A stretch of 64,000 bases of DNA from Rhizobiaceae bacterium (GTDB lineage: Bacteria; Pseudomonadota; Alphaproteobacteria; Rhizobiales; Rhizobiaceae): contig JARGOF010000012.1 in NCBI GenBank assembly GCA_029212415.1, positions 82,676-146,675 of the forward strand. The letters are read 5' to 3'. The notes below the pieces were generated by a model. The model was not told the origin of the DNA, ran no database searches, and saw only the letters and a program-made list of their open reading frames with translations. The position numbers were made by a program, and so were the translations under genes. Shown piece after piece: positions 57,202 to 64,000 of the stretch; within the stretch, counting starts at the first letter, position 1; each line of letters starts with the position of its first letter.

Positions 57202-59139
57202 GTGACGAAAGCATCTGACGTGACCAACAGACCCGAAACGCCGCTCCTCGACCGCGTGACATTTCCTGCGGACCTGAAGGACATTGACGATCGGGATATG
57301 CCACAGCTGGCCGAAGAACTGCGGGCAGAGATGATTGACGCGGTTTCGGTCACCGGTGGGCATCTGGGTGCAGGTCTGGGTGTTGTTGAACTGACACTTG
57401 CCATCCACAAGATATTCAACACCCCTGAAGATCGGCTCATTTTTGATGTCGGTCATCAATGTTATCCGCACAAGATCCTGACGGGTCGGCGCGAGAGCAT
57501 TCGCACATTGCGTCAGGAAAACGGGCTGTCAGGCTTCACCAAACGGGCTGAAAGCGAATATGATCCCTTTGGCGCAGCGCATTCCTCCACTTCGATATCC
57601 GCCGGACTGGGCATGGCGGTTGCCAGCGCCCTTTCGGGCAAACAGCGCAATGTCATATCCGTCATCGGCGATGGCGCCATGTCAGCAGGCATGGCCTATG
57701 AAGCACTGAACAATGCCGGCGCACTGGATGCACGGCTGATCGTCATTCTGAACGACAATGACATGTCGATCGCCCAGCCGACCGGCGCCATGAGCGCCTA
57801 TCTGGCGCGCCTCGCCTCCGGACGAACCTATATGGGCATGCGGGAGGTGGGTAAGAAGTTGACGGCCTATCTGGGCAAGACAGTCGACCGGGCCATCACC
57901 CGCGCAGTGGAACATGCGCGTGGCTATGTCACCGGTGGCACATTGTTTGAAGAACTGGGTTTCTACCACATCGGGCCGATAGACGGGCACAATTTTGATC
58001 ATCTGCTGCCGGTGTTGCGCAATGTGCGTGACAACGGCCAGGGGCCGGTTCTCATTCATGTCGTTACCCAAAAGGGCAAGGGCTATGCACCGGCCGAGGC
58101 GGCCAGCGATAAATATCACGGTGTGTCGAAATTCGATGTTATTACCGGAACCCAGGCCAAGGCGACTCCAAATGCGCCCAGCTATACCAAGGTTTTTGCC
58201 GACGCATTGATTGAGGAAGCTGCCCATGATGAGAAAATTGTCGCTATCACGGCAGCCATGCCATCGGGAACCGGACTGGACAAATTTGTTGATATTTATC
58301 CCGATCGCTGTTTCGATGTCGGCATTGCAGAACAACACGCCATAACCTTTGCCGCCGGCATGGCCTCGGAAGGCTACAAGCCGTTTGCCGCACTCTATTC
58401 AACCTTTTTGCAGCGTGCCTACGATCAGGTTGTCCACGATGTGGCCATCCAGGGATTGCCGGTGCGCTTTGCCATCGACCGGGCCGGCTTTGTCGGTGCT
58501 GACGGACCAACCCATGCAGGTTCGTTCGATACGACCTATCTGGCGACCCTGCCCGGTTTCGTCGTCATGGCGGCTGCCGACGAGGCCGAACTGAAACATA
58601 TGGTGCGTACAGCTGCGGCCTATGATGAAGGTCCCATATCCTTCCGTTATCCGCGCGGCGAAGGCGTGGGCATTGACTTGCCCGAACGCGGCTCCATCCT
58701 TGAAATCGGCAAGGGCCGTATCATCAAGGAAGGCAGCAAGATTGCCTTGCTGTCATTTGGAACGCGTTTGGCAGACTGCCTGCTGGCGGCTGAAGACCTT
58801 GAGGCGCATGGCCTGCCGACAACAGTGGTCGACGCCCGTTTCGCCAAACCTCTCGACACCGCTCTGATCGATCAACTGGCGCGCAATCACGAGGTACTGC
58901 TGACGGTGGAAGAAGGTGCCGTGGGCGGTTTTGGCTCCCATGTCATGCAATATCTTGCCCATCAAGGCATGCTTGACCAGGGTCTGAAATTCCGTCCGCT
59001 TGTCATGCCCGATCTGTTCATGGACCAGGCCAAGCCCGAGGCCATGTATGCACGCGCCGGACTCGACCGCAAAGGCATCGTCGCCGCGGTCTTTCGCGCT
59101 CTGGGCACTGACAAAGCAGTCTCAAGCACACAGGCTTGA
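57202..59139 (+). CDS. dxs: 1-deoxy-D-xylulose-5-phosphate synthase
   Basis: 645 residues from GTG 57202; TTG 57190 and GTG 57220 are also possible, none with a good ribosome site. ThDP enzyme joining pyruvate and glyceraldehyde 3-phosphate, first step of the MEP pathway. Motifs: [17 protein letters not shown], the ThDP-binding [18 protein letters not shown], and [13 protein letters not shown]. Full length. It probably follows xseB in one transcript. The downstream region differs from the usual dxs-tlyA junction because small secreted genes intervene. Confidence 0.96.
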   Translation: MTKASDVTNRPETPLLDRVTFPADLKDIDDRDMPQLAEELRAEMIDAVSVTGGHLGAGLGVVELTLAIHKIFNTPEDRLIFDVGHQCYPHKILTGRRESIRTLRQENGLSGFTKRAESEYDPFGAAHSSTSISAGLGMAVASALSGKQRNVISVIGDGAMSAGMAYEALNNAGALDARLIVILNDNDMSIAQPTGAMSAYLARLASGRTYMGMREVGKKLTAYLGKTVDRAITRAVEHARGYVTGGTLFEELGFYHIGPIDGHNFDHLLPVLRNVRDNGQGPVLIHVVTQKGKGYAPAEAASDKYHGVSKFDVITGTQAKATPNAPSYTKVFADALIEEAAHDEKIVAITAAMPSGTGLDKFVDIYPDRCFDVGIAEQHAITFAAGMASEGYKPFAALYSTFLQRAYDQVVHDVAIQGLPVRFAIDRAGFVGADGPTHAGSFDTTYLATLPGFVVMAAADEAELKHMVRTAAAYDEGPISFRYPRGEGVGIDLPERGSILEIGKGRIIKEGSKIALLSFGTRLADCLLAAEDLEAHGLPTTVVDARFAKPLDTALIDQLARNHEVLLTVEEGAVGGFGSHVMQYLAHQGMLDQGLKFRPLVMPDLFMDQAKPEAMYARAGLDRKGIVAAVFRALGTDKAVSSTQA

Positions 59140-59243
59140 AAAAATTCCAAAATATCGCCTGTTAAGGTTAACAAGACCTTTCTGCCCATTCTGCCATCGT
59201 TTTTGTTAGGCTTGCATCTTGATTGATGTGGGGAAATCAAACG

Positions 59244-59522
59244 ATGTGCAAAGCAATTCTGGGAGCTGCGGCAATAGCTCTATGCTTTACGGGCGTTTCT
59301 GCCAACGTGGCTTTTGCCGGTTCGAAATACGACAAGAAAATCGAAACCGCCGTCATCGCCATTGTCAGTAAAAAGCTCGGTGACATGCGTGGATCGCACA
59401 CCATTGGCGAAACCCACGTCCTGTACCCGCCCATCGAAATGCGCAATTCCGCCGATGGTACGCTGGAGCCAGCCAACCGTGAGCATCGACGAAACCTGTT
59501 TTCGGACCTGCTCAATTCCTGA
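59244..59522 (+). CDS. Small secreted protein of unknown function
   Basis: 92 residues from ATG 59244, with GGGGA about nine bases upstream. A signal peptide (ILGAAAIALCFTGVSANVAFA) is cut before GSKYDKK. The mature part of about 68 residues is charged, with VIAIVSKKLGDMRGSHTIGETHVLYPPIEMR. No cysteine remains in the mature part. I know no family for it. It lies just after dxs and before two small secreted paralogs. Confidence 0.6.
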   Translation: MCKAILGAAAIALCFTGVSANVAFAGSKYDKKIETAVIAIVSKKLGDMRGSHTIGETHVLYPPIEMRNSADGTLEPANREHRRNLFSDLLNS

Positions 59523-59790
59523 AACCGGTCCATTGCCTTCGATCAGTTGTATTGAGCACCGGGTCTGATTGCGGGGTATGCGGCACGCGGGTCAAGCAAC
59601 TGTCCCCTACCGCCCATATGCCAAAAATAGCCGTCAAACATCGCGTAATTGTGCCAGGTGATGCATAATCCCCGTCATCACTTTACAATTGAATTCATAT
59701 TGTGCTGTGATTGATGTTCAATGCACGCAAGATGCATGGTCACATCAACAGACCAAATCTGTTTGACATCTACGGGGAGGAAACCACCGG
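59523..59790. other. 268-bp AT-rich spacer before the first 4-Cys gene
   Basis: No gene seen. The last 110 bases resemble the region before the second paralog (shared TGTG.TGTGATTG and ATCTGT/GACATC..ACGGGGA pieces), so the duplication of the two genes included its upstream region. No promoter box stands out. Confidence 0.5.
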
Positions 59791-60099
59791 ATGAAGAGGA
59801 TCGTTCTGGCAATTTGTCTGCTGGCTGTCAGCATGCCCGCTCAGGCAATCAACCGCTACGATACATCAGCGCTTACCTGCCAGCGTATACAGGCAATTTT
59901 GCAAAGTGAGGGTTCTGCAGTCTTGCGATATCCATCGCCGCGCAATACCCAACTGACACTCTATGATGTCTATGTGATGAATCCGGTGTTCTGTCAGAGC
60001 GGCGAACATGCCCAATCAGCTTTCGTTCCCTCAAGCGACAACAAGCGCTGTCGGGTCAGGCAATGCGTGCAGACACGGTCTGACCAGAATGGCAGGTAG
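59791..60099 (+). CDS. Small secreted 4-Cys protein, paralog 1
   Basis: 102 residues. A signal peptide is cut after MPAQA. The mature part (about 83 residues) has four cysteines: LTCQR, FCQSG, KRCRV and RQCVQ, probably two disulfides. Centre motif RYPSPRNTQLTLYDVYV. It aligns without gaps with paralog 2 (60373-60681), 66 of 102 positions identical by hand count. Proteins with the pattern RYPSPR..L.LYD.YV..FC are, as far as I recall, common and uncharacterised in rhizobia. GGGGAGG precedes the ATG. Confidence 0.75.
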   Translation: MKRIVLAICLLAVSMPAQAINRYDTSALTCQRIQAILQSEGSAVLRYPSPRNTQLTLYDVYVMNPVFCQSGEHAQSAFVPSSDNKRCRVRQCVQTRSDQNGR

Positions 60100-60372
60100 G
60101 TCTTTTCTGGCGACGACACTCCATTGGAGTTGTCTGGCTTTTAAGGGATTACCAGCAGTCCCGATGATGTTTACAAAATCAAGTTGGCGAGTGAAACTTT
60201 TGATTGCGTGGAATTTTTTTCGGCAATCTGGCTGCTGTTCACCTTTGATACTGACGGTTTGTTTATGTAATTCTTTGCATTTGAACAAACATTGTGATGT
60301 GATTGCAACTTGTTCTAATTATAAAAACCATAACCAATAGAACAATATCTGTCAGACGGGGAATATGACGAT
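60100..60372. other. 273-bp AT-rich spacer between the 4-Cys paralogs
   Basis: No gene or terminator seen. It is clearly richer in A and T than the surrounding core genes and carries the promoter region of the second copy. A mini-frame ATG-ACG-ATA-TGA at 60365-60376 overlaps the ATG of the second paralog and could affect its translation. Confidence 0.5.
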
Positions 60373-60681
60373 ATGAAGAGGATACTTCTGGCACTATGTC
60401 TGCTCGCAATATGCATACCTGCACAGGCGGTCAGCCGATATAACGCACCCGCACTGACATGCCAGCGCATACAAACAATATTGCAAAATGATGGTGCGGC
60501 GATCCTGCGCTACCCGTCACCACGCGATTCACAACTCACCCTTTATGATCTTTACGTGAAAAGCCGGGAATTCTGCCAAAGCGGTGAACAGGTCATATCA
60601 GCCTCCGTGCCGTCCAAGGACAACCGTCGTTGTCAGGTCAGGCAATGCGAGCAGAGCATGGACATTCAAAGCAACCGTTAG
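60373..60681 (+). CDS. Small secreted 4-Cys protein, paralog 2
   Basis: 102 residues. Signal peptide cut after IPAQA, then SRYNAPALTCQRI, RYPSPRDSQLTLYDLYV, EFCQSGEQ, RRCQVRQCEQ. The four cysteines are in the same positions as in paralog 1. Most differences lie in the last third and in the signal peptide. It stands between paralog 1 and tlyA, in the same direction, and likely has its own promoter. Function unknown; small size, secretion and disulfides fit an envelope or extracellular role. Confidence 0.75.
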   Translation: MKRILLALCLLAICIPAQAVSRYNAPALTCQRIQTILQNDGAAILRYPSPRDSQLTLYDLYVKSREFCQSGEQVISASVPSKDNRRCQVRQCEQSMDIQSNR

Positions 60682-60765
60682 AGCCGTTCACGACGAAAGC
60701 TCCGGTTTCGGCACTCAATAGCATTTATAGCTTGCCTCCATGCCCGGCAGCAGCCATGAGAGGCC

Positions 60766-61530
60766 ATGACACAACCGCAACATGACGATGCAGACCGGGT
60801 TCGCCTCGATCTGCTTTTGACCCAGGCCGGACATTTCGCAACACGGGCGCGCGCCCGAGACGCGATCGCGCGTGGCTCCGTTCAGGTTGATGGTCAATTG
60901 TGCACCAAACCGGGAACCCGAATTCTGCGCAACAGCGCACTGTCGGTTTGCGACGCGGCGCAGAACTATGTATCGCGCGCGGCCCTCAAGCTGATTGCCG
61001 GACTGGATCATTTCGACGTCAATGTCTCAGGTCGCAACGCACTTGATATTGGCGCTTCGACGGGTGGCTTTACGCAGGTCTTGCTGGAACGCGGCGCCTT
61101 GCATGTCACGGCAGTGGATGTCGGCCATGGTCAATTGCATCCATCGCTGGAGCACGACAGGCGCATCAGCAGCCATGAAGGCGTCAATGCGCGCGCTCTT
61201 GATCCAGGTATCCTGGCGGGGCGGAGGATCGGCACACTCGTCAGTGATGTCAGCTTCATTTCCTTGAAACTTGCCCTGCCGCCTGCTCTGAAACTGGCAT
61301 CAGAAGGCTGTTTTTGCATCCTGCTCGTCAAACCACAATTTGAGGCAGGACGCGAGGCCATCGGCAAGGGCGGTCTGTTGAAAGATCCGGATCTCGGTCC
61401 TGAAATCGCCAGGGATCTGGCCCGATGGCTGGACCGCCAGCCCGGCTGGAAAAACATTGGTACAATCCCCTCTCCCATCAGTGGCAGCGATGGCAATCTT
61501 GAATTCCTCCTGGGAGGCATAAAATCATGA
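60766..61530 (+). CDS. tlyA: TlyA-family rRNA 2'-O-methyltransferase
   Basis: 254 residues. An S4 RNA-binding domain (about 12-70, with TRARARDAIARGSVQVDG) precedes an FtsJ/RrmJ-like methyltransferase domain: ALDIGASTGGFTQVLLERGA binds AdoMet, with VSDVSFISLKLALP and LLVKPQFEAGREAIGKGG after it. TlyA of mycobacteria methylates C1409 (16S) and C1920 (23S); some TlyA proteins were earlier called hemolysins. The stop overlaps the next gene by four bases. Confidence 0.93.
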   Translation: MTQPQHDDADRVRLDLLLTQAGHFATRARARDAIARGSVQVDGQLCTKPGTRILRNSALSVCDAAQNYVSRAALKLIAGLDHFDVNVSGRNALDIGASTGGFTQVLLERGALHVTAVDVGHGQLHPSLEHDRRISSHEGVNARALDPGILAGRRIGTLVSDVSFISLKLALPPALKLASEGCFCILLVKPQFEAGREAIGKGGLLKDPDLGPEIARDLARWLDRQPGWKNIGTIPSPISGSDGNLEFLLGGIKS

Positions 61531-62768
61531 CCACACAAACAGTAACAATTTCCCATTTGGGCGCGCAGGGTGACGGCATCGCGGATGGTCCCGAAGGACC
61601 AATCTATGTCGGCTTTACCCTTCCCGGTGAAACCGTCACCATCGATCAGCAGAAAAACAAGGGGCAATTGCTCAGTGTCGACCAGCCGTCACCGGAGCGC
61701 GTCGAACCACCCTGTTCCTATTTCGGTCCGCAGGGAAAATCCTGTGGCGGCTGCGCACTGCAGCATATGAACATGGATGCCTACTATGTCTGGAAACGGC
61801 AATTGGTCGTTGATGCCCTTGCGTCGCGCGGTATCGAGGCGGATGTTCTTCAAACCGTCCAATGCTCGCCCCTGGGGCGGCGACGCGCGGTCTTTTCTGC
61901 CCAATCGACACGCAATGGCCTGTTGTTTGGATTCAATCAGGCCGGCACGCACAATATCGTGGACATCAAACATTGCACGGTTCTGAGCCCGGCCATCACC
62001 AAACGCCTTGATGCTTTTCGCAGCCTTGCAAACCTGCTCGCCCGCAGCGGCAAATCGTTCAGACTGCAGGTGCTCGCAACCCTCACGGGGCTTGATGTGT
62101 CCATTGAGAACATGAGCCAGCTTTCAGAAAAGCAGCGGCAACAGGCGACAGCTCTGGCCCTGCAACTTGGATTTGCCCGATTGTCTCTTGGCAGCGAGAC
62201 CCTGGTGGAAGCCCACAAGCCGATCATCCGTTTTTCCGGTGTCGACGTGTCGCCGCCGCCAATCGGCTTTGTCCAGGCCAGTGTGGAGGCACAGGACCGG
62301 ATGGTGGCCATCGTTGCCGAACACCTCAGCGGGTTGAAGCGGGTGGCGGACCTGTTTTCGGGAAGTGGCACATTCACCTTCGAACTGGCACGGCAATCGG
62401 CAGTGCATGCGGTCGAGTCCGATGGCCCGGCCATGGCCGCACTGGACCAGGCCGCACGCCATGCAAAGGGGCTCAAGCCCATCAGCGTGGAAAAGCGCGA
62501 TCTTTATCGCCGTCCGCTTCAGCCGGCCGATCTCAAGAAAATCGACGGCGTGACGTTTGATCCGCCGAGAGCGGGTGCACAGGAACAGGCTGAAGAACTT
62601 GCAAAATCCAAGGTCGGCAAGGTGGCAGCGGTCTCCTGCAACCCGGCGACATTGGCGCGCGATCTGCGCATCCTGCTGGATGGCGGCTTTCGAATCCGAT
62701 CAGTCACTCCGATCGACCAGTTCGTCTGGTCACCCCATGTGGAAGCCGTCGCCCTTCTGGAGCGTTGA
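61527..62768 (+). CDS. RumA/RlmD-type 23S rRNA (uracil-5-)-methyltransferase
   Basis: 413 residues. A short TRAM-like N-terminal part, then the [4Fe-4S] cysteines Cys63, Cys73, Cys76 (CSYFGPQGKSCGGC) and the one in KHCTVLSP, then the methyltransferase domain: RVADLFSGSGTFTFELA (AdoMet), FDPPRAGAQEQ, and the nucleophile Cys in AAVSCNPATLARD. It should make 5-methyluridine in 23S rRNA. Which position (like RlmD, RlmC) cannot be told by sequence alone. Coupled to tlyA by a four-base overlap. Confidence 0.92.
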   Translation: MTTQTVTISHLGAQGDGIADGPEGPIYVGFTLPGETVTIDQQKNKGQLLSVDQPSPERVEPPCSYFGPQGKSCGGCALQHMNMDAYYVWKRQLVVDALASRGIEADVLQTVQCSPLGRRRAVFSAQSTRNGLLFGFNQAGTHNIVDIKHCTVLSPAITKRLDAFRSLANLLARSGKSFRLQVLATLTGLDVSIENMSQLSEKQRQQATALALQLGFARLSLGSETLVEAHKPIIRFSGVDVSPPPIGFVQASVEAQDRMVAIVAEHLSGLKRVADLFSGSGTFTFELARQSAVHAVESDGPAMAALDQAARHAKGLKPISVEKRDLYRRPLQPADLKKIDGVTFDPPRAGAQEQAEELAKSKVGKVAAVSCNPATLARDLRILLDGGFRIRSVTPIDQFVWSPHVEAVALLER

Positions 62769-62777
62769 TCGGGTTAA

Positions 62778-63386
62778 TCACACGAGGCCGTGAATTTTTG
62801 CGAAGGGATCCCAGCTCGGATCCTGCTGCCATTCATATTCACAAAATTGTGCAACATCTTTCGCGCGCTGCATTCCGTGCATCCTGGCAATCGCACCAAG
62901 GCTCATGTCCATGCCCGCAGATACGCCAGATGATGTTATGAAATGCTCATCCTCCACCCAGCGGGCCTGACGCTCCCAAAGAACCCGCGGCCCCTGTGAT
63001 TCAACCCAGGAGAAGGCTGCCTTGTTGGTTGTTGCATGCCTGCCATCGAGCAACCCAGCCCTGGCGAGCAAAGCGCTGCCGGTGCACACACTGAGAACGA
63101 ATTCTGCATTTTTGCTTGCAGCAACAAGCCAATCCAGAAGAGCCTGATTTTCGACTTCCCTGCGCGTGCCTTTTCCACCGGGGACAAACAGGATGTCGAA
63201 GGCGCAATGTTCATGTATCGACAGACTGGCCATTGCAGAAAGCTTGTGTCCGCTTTCAACAGCCCCTTCGCGCTCGGCGATCAGATGAAGTTCATAATCA
63301 TCGCCAAGGAGTCCAAACATCTCCATTGGCCCGAACAGGTCCAGCAATTCAAAACCGGGGAAAATCAACGCACCAATGGTCCGCAT
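62778..63386 (-). CDS. DJ-1/PfpI family protein, isocyanide hydratase-like
   Basis: 202 residues from ATG 63386, with AAGGAG seven bases upstream. GATase1-like fold: IGALIFPGFELLDLFGPMEMFG, ILFVPGGKGTRR, and the nucleophile elbow VLSVCTGSALLA (Cys101). The late FITSSGVSAGMDMSLG is typical for the InhA-like branch. No AraC-type DNA-binding domain follows. Isocyanide hydratase or a related glyoxalase/deglycase role is possible; the substrate is open. The cupin gene starts upstream on the same strand, 57 bases away. Confidence 0.85.
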   Translation of the reverse strand: MRTIGALIFPGFELLDLFGPMEMFGLLGDDYELHLIAEREGAVESGHKLSAMASLSIHEHCAFDILFVPGGKGTRREVENQALLDWLVAASKNAEFVLSVCTGSALLARAGLLDGRHATTNKAAFSWVESQGPRVLWERQARWVEDEHFITSSGVSAGMDMSLGAIARMHGMQRAKDVAQFCEYEWQQDPSWDPFAKIHGLV

Positions 63387-63442
63387 TGTTGTAGCTCCTT
63401 TGACCATTTACAAATATTTCGAATGAACGGCTGCAAGAAGTC

Positions 63443-63826
63443 CTATAGCGAGGGCTGCCACACCCCATCCAGATAGCTTGCTTCCTGGTCACCCGGCCAT
63501 GGCGGCATGGAAATGCAGATAAATTTCAGATCGACATCACCGACGTTTCGGTACTGAAAAGCTGTTCCGACCGGAATGTCGATGGAAGTTCCGGCAAAAA
63601 GCGGAGTAATGCGTTCCGATACCCCATCGCGCCGCCAGATTTCGCCCTGCCCCTCAAGGATGTACCAGAACTCGCTCACCGTCTGATGAATGGTTGCTCT
63701 ATTGACCTGTTTCGGGGGAACCGTGCTGTGAATCATATTGCCATTGGCGCCATCCATGATGAATCGGATATCGGCGCCTGCCGGTGATTGCGCATCGGGA
63801 TTGCCGGGAAGTATCGTTTCTTTCAT
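63443..63826 (-). CDS. Cupin-domain protein
   Basis: 127 residues from ATG 63826 (a start 13 codons earlier is in frame). Single cupin barrel. RATIHQTVSEFWYILEGQGEIW covers motif 1, with one His and one Glu, and PVGTAFQYRNVGDVDLKFICI covers motif 2, where the usual metal His is Gln. Small cupins of this type bind a metal and act as isomerases, dioxygenases or sensors; the role is unknown. It is followed by the DJ-1/PfpI gene on the same strand and may share a transcript. The last 170 bases of the window hold no gene that I can support. Confidence 0.8.
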   Translation of the reverse strand: MKETILPGNPDAQSPAGADIRFIMDGANGNMIHSTVPPKQVNRATIHQTVSEFWYILEGQGEIWRRDGVSERITPLFAGTSIDIPVGTAFQYRNVGDVDLKFICISMPPWPGDQEASYLDGVWQPSL

Positions 63827-64000
63827 GGCGTATTGTCCAATCAGGTTCGCGGGAATCGCCAACAATTTGCGACCAGTATCGGTTTCCTTGCAATGACAGC
63901 AGATGCCGAGTGAACCGGCTTTCCGCCACCAAACGATTCCATTTGATCATGAAGCGCTTGTCTTATGATTTCCCAGTTCTTGTGAAAGATTAAGAGATAC

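Noticed and set aside
59155..59180. CtrA box at GTTAAGGTTAAC after dxs
   Set aside because: The two TTAA halves are separated by two bases, not the seven of the CtrA consensus.

Overview
The window is about 64 kb of a chromosome from an alphaproteobacterium of the order Hyphomicrobiales (Rhizobiales). The evidence is a CcrM-type GANTC methyltransferase, a ctaCDB-(small ORF)-GE cytochrome oxidase cluster followed by SURF1, ispH, thrB and rnhA, the run smc - dsbA - DUF721 - mutY, an IalB protein beside tldD, and a ribB gene with a degenerate RibA domain. Base composition looks moderately GC-rich throughout. I see no IS element, integrase, prophage, CRISPR array, tRNA gene or complete rRNA gene. 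The genus cannot be fixed from the sequence.

Layout. 1-8.2 kb: an AlkZ/YcaQ-like glycosylase gene, then a six-gene homoprotocatechuate (3,4-dihydroxyphenylacetate) meta-cleavage operon, hpaF-E-D-G-H-I, behind a good sigma70-like promoter with two TTAACATGTT dyads; a convergent PPK2 polyphosphate kinase follows. 8.2-16 kb: a gap with a 5S-rRNA-like stretch, an L-2-hydroxyglutarate oxidase-like flavoprotein, kdsA-kdsD (Kdo synthesis) with a bidirectional terminator shared with bioY, an MBL hydrolase, a DUF1499 membrane protein and a class III aminotransferase. 15.9-28.2 kb: ppdK, smc, a DsbA-like lipoprotein, DUF721, mutY, two HAD hydrolases flanking ccrM, and a lipoprotein. 28.4-34.6 kb: thrC, an M16 peptidase, a GNAT acetyltransferase and a membrane GGDEF/EAL protein. 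34.9-40.7 kb: yqgE, a DsbD-alpha-like protein, a peroxiredoxin, then rnhA, thrB, ispH and SURF1 on the minus strand.

40.7-49.1 kb holds the aa3 cytochrome c oxidase locus (minus strand ctaC, ctaD, ctaB, a 50-residue CoxF-like membrane protein, ctaG, ctaE, DUF983, SURF1) with ialB and tldD divergent from it. 49.2-57 kb: a polysaccharide deacetylase, pdxH, a lipoprotein, fabI, a phosphoglycerate-mutase-like phosphatase, aroC, ribB(X), an HDAC-family deacetylase and xseB. 57.2-62.8 kb: dxs, three small secreted proteins (two of them tandem paralogs), tlyA and a RumA/RlmD-type RNA methyltransferase. 62.8-64 kb: a DJ-1/PfpI protein and a cupin.

Most of this is core metabolism and housekeeping. 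The parts that look accessory or less explained are the hpa operon and its operators, the small secreted 4-Cys paralogs between dxs and tlyA, the 5S-like stretch near 8.45 kb, several long perfect dyads in front of genes (fabI, yqgE, ctaC/ialB), and a recurring pattern of short tandem duplications in spacers and at gene 3' ends. I did not find a convincing new defence or mobile system.
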